A stretch of 64,000 nt of DNA from Tolypocladium sp. Sup5 PDA-1 (taxonomy: Eukaryota > Ascomycota > Sordariomycetes > Hypocreales > Ophiocordycipitaceae). Within the stretch, counting starts at the first letter, position 1. Every line of letters begins with the position of its first letter. The stretch lies in assembly GCA_000750105.3 (NCBI GenBank), contig JPHH03000023.1, forward strand, positions 124,001 to 188,000, written 5' to 3'. The notes under the pieces were generated by a model. The model saw only the letters and a list, made by a program, of their open reading frames with translations. It was not told where the DNA came from and searched no databases. The position numbers were made by a program, and so were the translations under genes. Of this stretch, positions 1 to 11,165 are shown in pieces.

Positions 1-424
1 TATGAAGTCCTACAACATACGTTCAGTCTGGACTCTGCAGGATGGGTCAGCAGTCAAATCATCTCTCCACTGACAAGCATATACCTCCGCCCAAATGCCT
101 ACATCGGCATTTGATAACGGCATACCTTCGACCCAACCGGCCCTCCGAATAAACCGGTGGTTCCGTGTTACGTACAACCGAGGCTACGGCCATTATCAGC
201 TGTAAATTAGGTTCTTCTAGATTCCAGTTGCATGCATCTGAAATGGCTGTAGACCACCCGTACGAAGTTTGGGCCCTTCATTGGGAATAAGCAGACATCT
301 GGTGCCTCGGAGCCTTGAGCCATTACGTCATACACCGACCGAATCTCACCGAGTGTTTCTGCCCTCTTCCCCCCTTTGCCACCTCAACTTAACACATCGT
401 CTATCCCTTCGAACTTAATTTGCC
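1..424. other. non-coding leader before the FAD monooxygenase
   Basis: I see no coding potential, RNA gene or repeat here. The last 60 bases before the start codon are rich in C and T, as is common for leaders of filamentous-fungal genes. The stretch presumably holds the promoter of the monooxygenase, but I found no convincing TATA box. Confidence 0.5.
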
Positions 425-1959
425 ATGAGAGTAATAGTCGTTGGCGCCGGCATTGCTGGCCTTTCGCTAGCGATTTCGCTGGGCCAATCCGGCCACGTTG
501 TTGTCGTACTCGACTCTGCAGCCGAGTTGGCCGAGCTTGGGGCCGGTATTCAGATGACGCCTCAAGCGGTCAAGTATTTCTTCCAATGGGGGCTCAAGGA
601 TGACATTTTAGCCGAGTCCATTATCCCACAGCAGATGTTTCTCAGGAACTGGAGGGACGGCGCCGTCGTTGGGACCCTGAATATTAAAGATATGGAGAAG
701 CAATATGGCGCTCCGTACATTGTCGTTCACCGCGCAGTGCTGCATGCCATCTTGCACCGCCACGCTCTTCGAGCGGGTGCAGAAGTGATGCTCGGAAGTC
801 AGGTTACCAAATACGACTTTGACAATGGAGCAGTGGAGCTGCGCGGTGGGAAAGGATACAAGGCGGACCTAGTCGTAGCCGCAGATGGTCTGTGACACGT
901 TCCCGTCACCTCGAAACATTGCACCGGCGCTAACCATCATAGGGATCAACTCTTTTGCTCGCTCTCAACTTCTGGGGTCGCGTGATCCGGGCAGCCAGCC
1001 CACTGGGTGGGCGGCCTTTAGGATGATGGCCGAGGTCTCCAAGCTCAAGGCTGATCCAGAAACGGCCGGCCTTGTGCACTCGGACTCCGGCAGCTCCAAC
1101 CTTTGGATTGCTCCAGACAGGTCATGTATGGCGTATCTCGTAAAGGATGCTACAATGCTTAACATTGTCCTATCGCACCCCGACAACATCGACACAAGGG
1201 AGTTCACATTAGGCGATTACAGGAAGGCAGTCGACGAACTGTTCGGCGAATTTGAGACACCGTGAGTCGTCGCTGTGGCCAAGAGTTTCTCTTCTGCTCC
1301 CTGCTGACAACTCACAACGTAGGGTCCGAAAGATCATAGAGTTCGCTCTGCCCAAAGTTGTCAACTACCCAGTCTACGCTGTTCCGACTCTGCCTCACTG
1401 GACACATGGATCAGGACGCTTTACGCTTATTGGAGATGCTGCACATGCCATGGCGTTTTACATGTCCATGGGTGTTAGCCTCGCGGTCGAAGACGCCGTG
1501 GCCCTTGCCAAGGCCTTGGAGCTTGCTTGTCCGCCTCCAGCCGCGTCTACAACACGGACTGTTGCAGCTACCGAATTTAAGAGGGTGCCACGCGAGCCTG
1601 TCGCCGTCGAAGGGGTGACGCATGCTCTTCGAATATTCGAATCCGTGCGAAGGCAGAGAGCTGAAGCTGTGCAACGGGCCAGCCTACATGCAGGCAACTC
1701 GCTACATACCCCAGAAGGCAAAGAGCGGGACATTCTCTATGAGGCTCTGAGCCATGCACACGAAGATGCAATCTGGTCGCCAGTAACTGTTAATGAGCAC
1801 AATGACAACAGCAGCGACATGCCCCTGGGCGATGGAGGTGGTGGACGACTAGGTCCTGGTGGGATTGCCGACAAGGGAACGAGGGACTGGTGCTACGGCT
1901 ATGACGCGATTGCGGACGTGACAAACAGTTACAACTCCAGACAGGTGAATTCCACATAG
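425..1959 (+). CDS. FAD-dependent monooxygenase (salicylate hydroxylase-like)
   Basis: Group A flavoprotein monooxygenase, which uses NAD(P)H and O2 to hydroxylate a small, usually aromatic, substrate; the substrate cannot be told. Three exons: 425-887, 943-1261 and 1323-1959. The introns (55 and 61 bases) have GT/AG ends and keep the frame, giving about 472 residues, normal for the family. The N terminus carries the dinucleotide-binding Rossmann motif VVGAGIAGLSLA. VVAADG sits at the first intron, and the second FAD motif GDAAHAM lies in exon 3. The end (GGIADKGTRDWCYGYDA) resembles the C terminus of fungal salicylate-hydroxylase-like proteins. There is no signal peptide. A further small intron near the stop cannot be excluded. 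Stand-alone genes of this type act in aromatic degradation or as tailoring enzymes in secondary metabolism. Confidence 0.88.
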
Positions 1960-2373
1960 ATGTACGAATTGTAGAGCATCTAGACCAGAATCTGCAAGAC
2001 CACTTCAACCGAACCAACGAAGCAAGTTATGCGAGTCCCGGGCTGAAGCCACTCGGCGCTTTGGGGTGCCAAAACCTTGTCATCAAGTCAGCTACTCTCC
2101 TACCATGCTATGAAAAGAAGAGCTCTACTCTACGTGCTTGACGTCGTATTTGCCGTCTCTGGTCTTCAATGCGAGGTCATAAAGAACCTGGCCCGGTTGT
2201 GTGCTATTTTATCTCCGTCTTGGCCGGGAGTTCGCGGCTGTAAGTCCCGCGGAGTTGGACCTTGATGACTCCATGAGGCATCCGCGGGATCTCCGGGGGG
2301 TAACAGCTTGCGGCGCGAATACGGCTTGGCGACAATGCTGACGACAGTTTGCGAAACCAGGCAAGTACAGCAA

Positions 2374-2380
2374 TATAAAT
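2374..2380 (+). promoter_or_regulatory. possible TATA box of the small conserved gene
   Basis: A TATAAAT heptamer lies about 150 bases before the start codon at 2530, in the otherwise featureless gap 1960-2529. Spacing and sequence fit a fungal core promoter. This is inference only. Confidence 0.4.
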
Positions 2381-2529
2381 ACTCCCATTCTCCATTCTCC
2401 CATTGGGATCTTAAAGTCCAAATTCAGGCCAGAGCCATCAACCACTACACAAGCTTTCAAAAGACTCCGCCCACTTCTACGAAGCACTTCACCACGTGTG
2501 CCCCAGAGACCAATCCAACAAGCACCACC

Positions 2530-2856
2530 ATGGCAGACAAAGGCAATTCTACAGACCTTTTGCAAAACATCAACAATAAGACGTTGGGAACTGCCGCCAA
2601 CTCTTTCCCAATCGTCACTCTTCCAAATGGCGAGAAATTACCAACCGGGACGGTCGGCGCCTTGCTGGTGAACATTAAAGCGTACGACGCTAGTAACGCT
2701 GAGCAACGGAAGAGCCTGGAGCCGGCATTGCGAGCCGCTGTTCCGGTGTTGCGCAAGGTCGGCATGTTTGACCTCTTTGGGCCGGAAGACTGGACCAGAG
2801 ATGGCGGGCCGGGAAGGTCACTGGTGGGAAACCTGGCGCTTGAGATGGGTGTATAA
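2530..2856 (+). CDS. small conserved protein of unknown function
   Basis: A 108-residue intronless reading frame. The frame is open further upstream, but the ATG at 2530 has a good context (caccATGg) and a TATA-like box 150 bases before it, so I start there. The protein has no signal peptide or membrane segment. The middle (FPIVTLPNGEKLPTGTVGA, then LLVNIKAYD) and the end (GMFDLFGPEDW) look like a conserved soluble family found in bacteria and fungi and listed as a domain of unknown function. I do not know a function. It sits between the monooxygenase and the FKBP gene on the same strand, with no evidence of shared regulation. Confidence 0.6.
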   Translation: MADKGNSTDLLQNINNKTLGTAANSFPIVTLPNGEKLPTGTVGALLVNIKAYDASNAEQRKSLEPALRAAVPVLRKVGMFDLFGPEDWTRDGGPGRSLVGNLALEMGV

Positions 2857-3531
2857 GTTTGTTTTGTTGCTCTAGGTTACGGGAAATATTTACTAGCGGG
2901 CTTGCGAAAATCCGGGGATAACTTATTTTCTTAAGGAGTCCCAAGTGCACTTTCTGTTGCTTGATGAATGAAAGTCCCTGTGACGGTAAGAAGAAGGCCA
3001 GGGCAAGCGGCGGCTGCCTGGTCGTTGCCACCGATGAATTGCTGGCAAGTTGTTGGTCTGTAGGGTAGTGGGCACATGCGATAAAACCGTCGACCAACCC
3101 TGAGCGAAGTAAGAGAATAAAACGCAGCAGAGCAATTTGTGGCGATATATGGTATGCCAGCTCATAAGAATTGCCCCCGCAAGAGCCTCGTCAGACGTTC
3201 TGCAATGCAAGACGTGGCCTGACATGCAAGATCCGGGACAGATGTCCCCTCGTTGGTTGCAGAAGGGAGGAACAGGGAGACCTTGCGGCTGACAGCGGCG
3301 CAGCGCTGCCACCTGACAGCTAATCACAAGCAGCTGTTAGTGAGGGGCAAGCCCGCCATGATTGGCCATGTCTCGAGTGTCGTCATTGCCCCTCTGTCGA
3401 TCCCTTGTATTACCCCACCATCGTCCCCGACTCCCAGCTTCCACGAGCTTCCTGACCAAACCTTGACTTTTCATCTACACCGCGACGGCAATCCAACAAA
3501 GAAAACCAACTACCTGCGTCAATCAATCACC
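2857..3531. other. intergenic region upstream of the FKBP gene
   Basis: No credible gene. A minus-strand open frame (2923-3327) has no domain I recognise and a composition unlike its neighbours. The last 130 bases are C-rich and T-poor in G, typical of the leader of a strongly expressed fungal gene. Confidence 0.45.
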
Positions 3532-4100
3532 ATGGGAGTCACCAAGACTACGCTTACCGAAGGCAGCGGCACCCAGCCCGTGGCTGGTGACACCGTTACC
3601 ATTGAGTACACCGGCTGGCTCAAGGACAGCTCCCAGCCCAACAGCAAGGGCAAGCAGTATGTGGAGCTCTTCCGAGAGATGGGGGCGCACGCTAACCTCG
3701 ACCCTTCCACCGCTGGCAGGTTCGACTCCTCCGTCGGCCGAGGCGACTTTGTCGTCAAGATTGGCGTCGGCCAGGTCATCAAAGGTACGGGTCGCTGACG
3801 GGATTGTGACGTCGCCTCGCTCATGTCTCTCTAGGATGGGACGACGGCGTTACCCAGATGAAGGTCGGCGAGAAGGCCACCCTGAACATTGGCAGTGACT
3901 TTGGTTACGGTGCCCGGTAAGATGCATTGCACAGTGAGAAGCAGACCGAAGAAAAGGTGGCTGACCGATGATTGCAGCGGCTTCCCTGGCCACATCCCGC
4001 CCAACTCCGATTTGATCTTGTAAGCAACCCAGCAGAGGCAGGGAACCAGCAAGTCTAACATTTATGTAGCGACGTCGAGCTGAAGGCCGCCAAGAAATAA
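3532..4100 (+). CDS. FPR1: FKBP12-type peptidyl-prolyl cis-trans isomerase
   Basis: Single-domain cytosolic prolyl isomerase; in fungi this protein is the receptor for FK506 and rapamycin. Five exons (3532-3656, 3720-3784, 3835-3916, 3978-4019, 4070-4100) give 114 residues, the usual FKBP12 size. Visible family blocks are DTVTIEYTGWL, FDSSVGRG, the binding-pocket loop VGQVIKGWDDG, GEKATLNI, FGYGARGFPGHIPPNSDLIF and the closing strand DVELKA. The first intron is 63 bases, a multiple of three, and has no stop in frame. Naive reading therefore inserts 21 foreign residues between the GWLKD and FDSSVGRG regions. Its GTATGT donor, GCTAAC branch site and CAG acceptor leave little doubt that it is an intron. 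The start has a strong context (caccATGg). Confidence 0.95.
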
Positions 4101-4686
4101 TGCGTGGATCGTCGCAAAAACTGATAGGCCGCCGCATGTGCTGAAGTCGCAATCGACGTTTGCGCCAGAATGCGGTGGCTACCGAACAAGGCAGAGGAAC
4201 ACATTGCTTCTTAGACAATAAAACGGTTTCCCTCCTCAGTTGCTGCCGTCGTAGAGAGTGCACCCAGAACGTTGTAGAGATTGCCCCATTGCCAATTGGT
4301 CATACTCAGGGTCGTCGTCGGGGACGGACACGACAACACTTGACGTTGGCACTGGCAGATCGGCTGGGGAACAACTCTATTAATCTTACCATTGTTAATC
4401 AGTGCACACACACAGGCTCAGAGTTCAGAGCACGATCGCAATATCCTCTGCTGTCTTGCCGCAGGTATTCCATGTAACTCCATCAGGAAAGTATAGCTGA
4501 ATATATTTGATGAGGTCCTGACATTGGCAGTTGGTAGAATGGTCGAATCTACCTAACAAACAGCTTAATGAGTAATCCCATCTGGATCTTTCGCAACTCT
4601 CAAACCCGTCCGCTTTCACCGCGAGATGTCGTCCATCTCTTTTCCAGATCTTTAAAGGCCGGCGCGAGAGATTGCATAGCGACCCT
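4101..4686. other. convergent intergenic region
   Basis: This lies between the 3' ends of the FKBP gene (plus) and the secreted-protein gene (minus), so it should contain both transcript ends. The open frames here overlap each other on both strands and show no recognisable domain. Nothing else seen. Confidence 0.45.
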
Positions 4687-5382
4687 TTAAAAGGGGCCGG
4701 CATACTTCTCCTCCGTCTTCCCGCTGATCCAAACCCCAATGTTTGCAACCTGATTGACGTCGGCGTTCTTTGCGTCAACCCACGCTGCACTAAGCTTCCC
4801 CCTTGCCTCCTGAATAGCCTGGTTGATTTCCTCGACAAATTCCGGCGAAAAGGCCATCGAAAACCTCCATTGCGCAGTGTCCAAGGATTCACGGGCCAGT
4901 GACACACGGTATTCATTATCCCTCACAAGTCGATCAATGAGATCACTGCCTTCCCGATCGTGTTCCTTTGCGACGTAGGTGTCTCGGAGTTGATTAATCA
5001 ACGAGTATCGGTTGTATATCGCATTCCCCTCATAAAGAGCCTGAACGCCAGCGGTATAGTCGCCCTTGTTGAGAATACGCTGGGCGTCGACGGTCTTTGG
5101 GTCAATGCCCCGGGAAAACGGGCATTCGTCGGTGCTGGCAAAGTTCTCTCCGTTTCTCGGCTCCTTGTAATATTGGCGGAAACAGTATGCCATTGTGCCA
5201 GTGCATTCTTCCGACAGAATCGGAGGCCGGGCTTGCAAAGTAGGCGCGTCGTCGCGTTCATAGCAGTTCGCAAAATTGGTCGGGACCTCCTTGAAGGGCT
5301 TCGCGTCGCGCGCGGCATGCTGCTGCTGAGGTGCTGCAAGAGCAAACCCCGCGAGGAAGGGAAGTGCGATATAGAGCTTCAT
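4687..5382 (-). CDS. secreted protein of unknown function
   Basis: Intronless, 231 residues when started at the ATG at 5382. A longer frame reaches back to 5421, but only the inner start places a typical signal peptide at the N terminus: MKLYIALPFLAGFALA followed by APQQQ, with likely cleavage after ALA. The mature part has four cysteines in its first third (NCYER, EECTG, AYCF, DECPF), enough for two disulphides. The rest is mostly helical and charged, without a domain I recognise. It could be a cell-wall or host-interaction protein; no function is assigned. It lies 217 bases downstream of, and on the same strand as, the secreted FMN oxidase gene. Confidence 0.75.
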   Translation of the reverse strand: MKLYIALPFLAGFALAAPQQQHAARDAKPFKEVPTNFANCYERDDAPTLQARPPILSEECTGTMAYCFRQYYKEPRNGENFASTDECPFSRGIDPKTVDAQRILNKGDYTAGVQALYEGNAIYNRYSLINQLRDTYVAKEHDREGSDLIDRLVRDNEYRVSLARESLDTAQWRFSMAFSPEFVEEINQAIQEARGKLSAAWVDAKNADVNQVANIGVWISGKTEEKYAGPF

Positions 5383-5599
5383 GCGGAATGTGGAAGATGA
5401 GGCGTTTCGGATCGACAGCAAGGTGAAATGCGTGGCTTGAATTAAGAGGTGTTGTAAAAGGTTTAGCAGGTATATTCAGAAATCTACGCCCATATACGCC
5501 ACTACCAGCTACATCTGCTAGAGTGTGCATTCCACTTTTGTTTGGCCCGTTTGGCCATCGCGATATCTTTCGTAGCCACGCCGCAACTGTCAAGCCGCA

Positions 5600-7121
5600 C
5601 TAATTATGGGTTCGCCAAGCCTTAACCCATCCATCCATTCGGAGACCAATCGACCTGGGTTTCATGTTAGACACGAAAAAAAGGGGACTCCCATCACTTA
5701 CGAAACTGTTGTTGATCGTCTTGAGATCTTGAACGCCGAGGTTTCCTGCATCGATGGCAATTTCGCGCTTCAAGAGGTTTATGGCCTTTTCCACACCCGG
5801 CTGGCCAAAGACGTTCGCGTACATAAAAGGCCGCCCAAGCCCCACTGCTTTTACACCAAGTGAAAGTAGCATGAGTGCATCCGTTCCATAACGAATACCC
5901 CCGTCCGCATAGACTTCAGTGTTCGTAAAGACCTCTGGAGCGCGGTGATGTATTTCCAGAGCAACCTCAAGGGATGATGGAGAACCGTCTATCTGTCGGC
6001 CGCCATGGTTGGAAAGAATAATAGCCGGGACTCCGTGATCGACGGCTAGGCGAGCATCTTCGACGGTCATAATGCCTTTGAGGATAATGGGCAGGTTGGT
6101 CATCGTTGTGAGCTCTTTATAAAGGTTCCACTGCAATATTTAGCATAGTTCAGCTTTCATTGACCAGGACATCGTGAAGCGTTAGTGTCTTTTACATACA
6201 GAGAAAGAAGAATAACTGGAATCACTGGCACCCGGTTAGCTCAGACTCTTACAGCCAGAGTATGTGTCAGCTGTGACTTGACTTACGCAGATCCAACGCC
6301 AAACCGTGCAGCACGGTGGCGGTTCCCATCTGCTGCAGAATCCACTGTGAAGACGATGGCAGATGCTCCAGACTTTCCCGCACGCTCGAAAAGCTCCTTG
6401 TTCTCAGTGTTGTTTGCCGACAGGTACAGCTAGAACGGACTTAGCGCCGACCATGCCATTTCAAGTATGTTTGCGCCTACCTGTTGAAACAGAACTTGTC
6501 CTTGGCTCTTGGCCAATGAGATTTCTTCTATTGTCTTGGAAGCGAAGAGGGCCGGCTAGGGGTGAAGGAGGGTGTTAGTATCAGCTCCACTGCCACGCGC
6601 CGAGATCTGCTCATACCATGTAAAGTATCTTACCCGCAGCAGCACCTTTAACAAAGTTCAGCTCGGCGTCTGGGTGTCCGTAGTCACCCCTTGCGCATGG
6701 GCTGATGAAAAAGGGGGCCGAGAAATTGTGGCCTAATAACTTGGTTCTATGAACGATAATGTCAGGGCTTGCACTTCATGCAGTAGAATGTCACGGAGCC
6801 ATACGGAAGAGAGGACTCGATGTCTGAGATGTCAACCAAGACTCGAGGGCGAAGGCGATATCGACGGAAGACTTCAAGGTTATTGCGGTAGGACCATTCC
6901 CCAGCAGCGCCGTTTCGGTAGTACGTATAGTTTCTGAGGGGTAAATGTCGCCGTGCAACCCATTCAAAGTCCGGCAATCCTACTACATTAGTCAGGTTCG
7001 GCAACGTGCCAGCCGGCAAGTCGCCCAAGGCATCGTCGATTCCGGTGTCGGGCTCATTGAGGAATGGACGAGCGGCAAAAGCCGTGTGTGCCAATGTTGA
7101 GAGGATGATTCTAAGGCGCAT
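5600..7121 (-). CDS. secreted FMN-dependent 2-hydroxyacid oxidase/dehydrogenase
   Basis: FMN-dependent alpha-hydroxy-acid dehydrogenase family (lactate oxidase, glycolate oxidase, cytochrome b2 core). Six exons on the minus strand (7121-6805, 6746-6617, 6555-6481, 6429-6287, 6224-6200, 6130-5600) join in frame to about 406 residues. All five introns are 51-69 bases with GT/AG ends. The N terminus MRLRIILSTLAHTAFA is a signal peptide, so the enzyme probably enters the secretory pathway, unlike mitochondrial cytochrome b2, and no heme domain is present. Family marks include NFSAPFFISPCARGDYGHP near the FMN site and the active-site block SNHGGRQIDG, with the catalytic His and substrate-binding Arg, followed by DGGIRYG and GRPFMYA. 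The substrate is unknown. Exon 5 is only 25 bases and easy for gene finders to miss. Confidence 0.9.
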
Positions 7122-8109
7122 TTTCACGTTGGCTTTGGGACGGTTTCGTTGAGCAGTCCTAGATTCGTTTTGGATATCGGCCGGGGAGCTGCGTGGGCCT
7201 CGGCGGCGCGAGTGCTTACCTTTATGTAGAATGCTGGTTGTTGCGTTAATGATCAAGCTGCCTGAATCTAGCTTCAGGTCCCTCCCTTCGAATCTCTTGC
7301 CGAAGTAGATGTGCGCGGACTCCTGAAACATCCCACCTTGGTCCGGCCCTGCCCCTCTGCCAAGTCGCCGAGTTTGCGTCTTGCCTTAATTAATAAGAGA
7401 TTCTCGCCACTCACCATAAGTGCAGTAGGGATCATTCTTAGCGCATTCCTCTTTATACGTCGCGCTGTATTAATGTGCTCGGTGCCACTGATTGGTAATC
7501 CTGATAAAGACAGGAGGTACGTAATGCCGTAGCACGTTCTCCGCCAATTAAGCTTAGGTACCTTTAGCTCGGCTTTATGCCGTTACTTAGTGTGACTGGG
7601 TCGATAAGTTTGAGAGCCAGCACGTACTGCTACTTTACTAGGTCAAAGAAAAGACCCTGTGTCGGGAAACAGAAGACCACAAACCGACGGGAGCAAGGCA
7701 GGGCTCTCTTGCTAGGCTTAGAAATTTTACCATCATTAGATCCGTAGGATCAGATGGTACCCTATCCTCTTACATACGAGAGAGTTGAGTTCTTATTATT
7801 GTCCTATTTAATCCATATGTTGCCTTGTTCTAAGGTTCTGTCTTATAGACACGATGTTAGAGATTTGCCTTCCTGCCTATGCGAAATTTACCTGTCTATC
7901 TGAACGATGCTGGCTCTCGGAAAATTTTGTTCTGCCTTATTAAGCTATCTTGTAAGATCGTGTCGAGGATAGGACGACCAAGGTACTCGCTACGACGGAA
8001 AGCAAGTTCCTCTCCGACAGAAATCCCATGAATAAATACAAAAGTATCGTCATTTACTTCATTCAAAAGCAAAATCCTAATTGAAACCCCGGCTTCCGCG
8101 GCACTCGGC
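7122..8109. other. intergenic, increasingly AT-rich
   Basis: Bases 7122-7330 presumably hold the promoter of the FMN oxidase. From about 7540 the composition becomes AT-rich, with many TAG/TAA in all frames. I recognise no gene, RNA or repeat. Confidence 0.4.
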
Positions 8110-9600
8110 TTATACTATATCCATTTGGCCTAATAGAGTGACTGTAGCAGTATTTAGGTAAACATAGACGAACTCATCGTTCTTGCTATCCGTTATATCA
8201 TTGAACGCATTTCGTCCCAGCTGCGGGCCTTCCTCGCTGCGCTGCGTGGCTGCAACATACTGATGCTCCATGCTGAGATCGTGGATTTTGGCCGGGTTTG
8301 TGGTGCGGTGCGTCGTCCGCGTTGAACTGTAGCGACCCGGTGATATTGCCGCCCGAGACGCCAATGTTAAATAGCGGCATGCTGACGGACTTCTTGGTGG
8401 TGCCGGCGATGTTGAAGACCATCCACGACACGATAAGTGGGCTACCACCGAAGAGAAAGGCGAGCATGTAATATGCTGCTAATAGGGGGGGGATGTGGTC
8501 GCGCGGCCGTACGAAGAGCATAACAGCGCCAGCCAAGACGGGGAGCGTAACGGCGGCGAGGAAAACGGACTTTATGCGGAAGCGGTGGGCGAGGTACGAC
8601 GCAGGGAGGATGGCGATGAGCTGGACAGCGCGGAATGGGATGTTGAGCAGAGAGTCTCCTCAGGGGCAAAGCCGAAGCCACAGACTATGAGGGGTCCAAA
8701 CGTGTTGATGACGGCCGCACTGATGTTGAGGCACAAGGCCATGCTGATAAAGAAACAGCTCTTTTTTGGGTTCAATGATGGCCTTGAAAGCCTGCGGCCA
8801 CTTGAAGTCACGACTGCCCGTGCCGGTCTGATTGGTACAAAGGCGCCCGATACCCTGCAGCTTCTCCTCCTTGGTGAGGAAGCGAGCGGATAAAGTGTCG
8901 TTATCCATAAAGTAGTAGACAACAGGCGCTGTGATGACGGTCAAAAGACCGGCGAAGATGAACAGAATACGCCACGAGGCGATGGTACCACTGATCTGGC
9001 CGTTCGACAACGCAGCCGCAAACATGGTTGAGATTCCATTTGTGCCGTACCAAAATGCTACGCGCATGGGTGGTTCCGCTCGGCGACACCACTGAGACGT
9101 AATTACCGATATAGGGGCAGGCAGGCCGCTTCAACGAGGTCCAGCAGGAACCGCGTAGCTTGCAGGCTACCGTATCTATTGCAGGCGGCCATGCAGGTTT
9201 GGGCGGTTCCCTAGCCGAAGACGATTGTAAGCACGAGAATCTGCTGAGGTACCTTGACCATGAGCCACGAGGAAAAGGGCAGCCAGGCGAGCTGGGCAAT
9301 AGCGGCCATGGAGCTGACCATGGAGGACTGGTTGCCGGTGAGGTGGCAGTCTTGGCGTAGACCAAAGAATACTCCGTAGACAAGTAAAGATTTGTCAAAA
9401 ATCTGTAGAAAAATATACCCAGACGAAGATCGAGAGGATGTGTTTGTACGTCTTGCGGCGGATGCGCTTTTTCTAGTGGTGAAGGTGTCAGCGGCTTGGA
9501 TGACCTTGGGAAGAGACCCTGCAACGGGTTGCACAGCATCACCTCTCCGGTCAGCTCAATTTGCTGTTGCCAATAAGGTTGGCAGCGCGGTCGGCGCACT
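8110..9600 (-). pseudogene. decayed MFS transporter, allantoate permease family
   Basis: Pieces of one transporter of the anion:cation symporter (Dal5/Tna1-like) branch can be read across three frames. In order they are the first helix region (LLVYGVFFGLR, LTGNQ, AQLAWLPFSSWL), the loop MAACNRYGSLQATRFLL, SWRILFIFAGLLTVITAP, AYYMLAFLFGGSPLIVSWM, KKSVSMPLFNIGVSGGNI, and a hydrophilic tail ending near 8110. Lesions include a TAG where family members have Trp just after QQILVLTIVFG, a one-base shift before RVAFWYG, further shifts in the N terminus and around 8660, and a deletion that removes the last transmembrane helix between NADDAPHHKPG and the tail. With this many lesions it cannot be functional. 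Confidence 0.85.
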
Positions 9601-10299
9601 TGATGTCGATCGGGGCTCGCTTGAGGTCAAGCTCAGCATCCTCAGTGAATTGCTGAGACGCCTCGTCCCAGCCTTGGTGATAGTATTCATAATGACTGAC
9701 AGCAGCGGACTCTAGTCAACCAGAGGGGAAAGAGAGTTGTCAAGACTGGCAGACAATCTTTCGTTTGGAGTTGTCGACCCTACGGTCAACTTTATGTGTT
9801 CTTCTCCCTACGCGTATCCAGTGTCTGAGGTCGAGTTAAGAACCACCTACCTGATGGGGTACATATAGCTACCCCAGGTTCCCGGGGGCCAGAACCAAGT
9901 CAATTTAGCATGAGTCGGGGATGAGAACATCATCGCCTGGTGGGGGTCCACTCTACAGGGTCTCAGATGACCCCTTCCGACGACGCAAGGTGACCAGATG
10001 AGGACCACCATTTCCCCTCACACAAACTGGGCCGACCGGGCGGTGAACAGGATAAGCCCAGCATCTGTTGGTACAAAGGCACGTGTTGGCACGAAGCATG
10101 CACCACGTGCTGTGACTTTTCGGTAAGGGCATATCTGGGCCAAGGCAGCGAGAGATGCATGCTTCTCCCAAATAGGTGCCGACTTCATATTGTGTGTGAT
10201 GGCTGCCACCGGCAGAGAAGTTCACGCAGTCACGATTCTCAAAGGAGGCCATAAGGGTGTGAGGCACCCGAAGAGCGTGTTCATTCAGTCTGTGGGTTA
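9601..10299. other. no gene recognised
   Basis: The open frames here (for example 9953-10267 minus) overlap one another and show no recognisable motif. The stretch may contain the lost promoter of the MFS pseudogene. Bases 10309-10326 form a small inverted repeat (cgagtttaga then ctcgttt). Confidence 0.4.
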
Positions 10300-10740
10300 T
10301 TATAACTAAACGAGTTTAGACTCGTTTATTAACCGAATGTTTACTCTAGCCAAGATCAGATAGATGGTTTCTAAAGTTGGGGTACCCGTTGGTTATACAC
10401 TAAGTTGGCATCCTGAAACGACCTACCAACAGGTAGGAACCCCTATCTCCCTGTATCTTTTAAAAGGGGTGCCCAGGACTACGTCGACCTGCATGGGTTT
10501 TCCTGCTTTATAGTTGTTCTGCATGCTGCTGCTAATTAGCGGCATGGAGCGAATCTTAGTGATTAGGCGGTCGATGAGCTCGTACTCGATAGGCATATTG
10601 CACTTCTTCGCTATATCAATGACTTCCTTTATTAGTCGCCGCGTGATAGGTATAGCGTCCGCGGAGGAATCCGACCAGGAATGGGTGTCTAGTAGCGTTA
10701 GAGTCGTGAGCGAGTTCTAGAAAACCTAATATGCAATAGG
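10300..10740 (-). pseudogene. relic of a ketopantoate reductase-like (ApbA/PanE) gene
   Basis: The minus strand encodes the C-terminal helical domain of a 2-dehydropantoate 2-reductase-like protein: ITRRLIKEVIDIAKKC, then EYELIDRLITKIR, then the hallmark block SSMQNNYKAGKPMQVDVVLG. The family's next segment (a PTLETIYLILARVN-like stretch) reappears about 60 bases further on. It is separated by inserted sequence with a short inverted repeat (tacctgttggtagg) and stop codons. The N-terminal NADP-binding half is not visible; upstream sequence is AT-rich and full of stops. Bacterial and plant PanE makes pantoate for coenzyme A, but fungal paralogues are often of unknown role. Confidence 0.6.
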
Positions 10741-10934
10741 TCCTGCCGTTATAAATGTTCGCGGATTAATTACCGCGCGGACTATTTACCGCCGAAAAAT
10801 TCGGTCGCGGACTGGTAACCGGGCAAAGATAATTGCGTAAGTGATCGCTGTCTGGTATAAATATGGCAAAGATGCCTATTAATATTCTATCTTACGGGTC
10901 TATCTTTTATAAAGAAATCATGGTGTTAGTACGG

Positions 10935-11165
10935 GGGAATCCCGGGCTAATCCCGGGGAAACCCTGGGGAATTCCTCTTAATATTCCCTTCCCCGTGGAT
11001 TCCCGGTGAGAAATCCCGGTGAAGCCACGGTGAATTCCCTGGGATTGCTTAGGGAATTCACGGGGAATTCTTCCCAGTGTTTCCTTCTCCGTGGTTTCCC
11101 TTATTAGATTTCCCGGATAATTCTCCGGTAATATCCCGATATTCCCCTGAGAATTCCTGGGGAAG
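10935..11165. repeat. block dense in GGGAATTCCC-like palindromic words
   Basis: About 230 bases are built from degenerate copies of GGGAAT, CCCGG, GGGGAATTC and GAATTCCC in alternating orientation, for example cacggggaattcttccc and atcccggggaaaccctgg. The surrounding AT-rich DNA does not share this. It could be an old tandem repeat of a self-complementary unit. No gene is visible in it. Confidence 0.5.

Noticed and set aside
965..1207. Open frame on the minus strand inside the FAD monooxygenase
   Set aside because: It lies opposite exon 2 of a well-supported gene and has no motif.
2923..3327. 134-codon minus-strand frame upstream of the FKBP gene
   Set aside because: No domain, no signal peptide, overlaps another frame of similar length, and covers the likely FKBP promoter.
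3587..3898. Plus-strand frame overlapping the FKBP exons in another phase
   Set aside because: Shadow of the FKBP coding sequence; it runs across two clear introns.
9953..10267. Minus-strand frame of 104 codons with several cysteines
   Set aside because: Three different frames are open over the same bases, and none shows a conserved motif or signal peptide.
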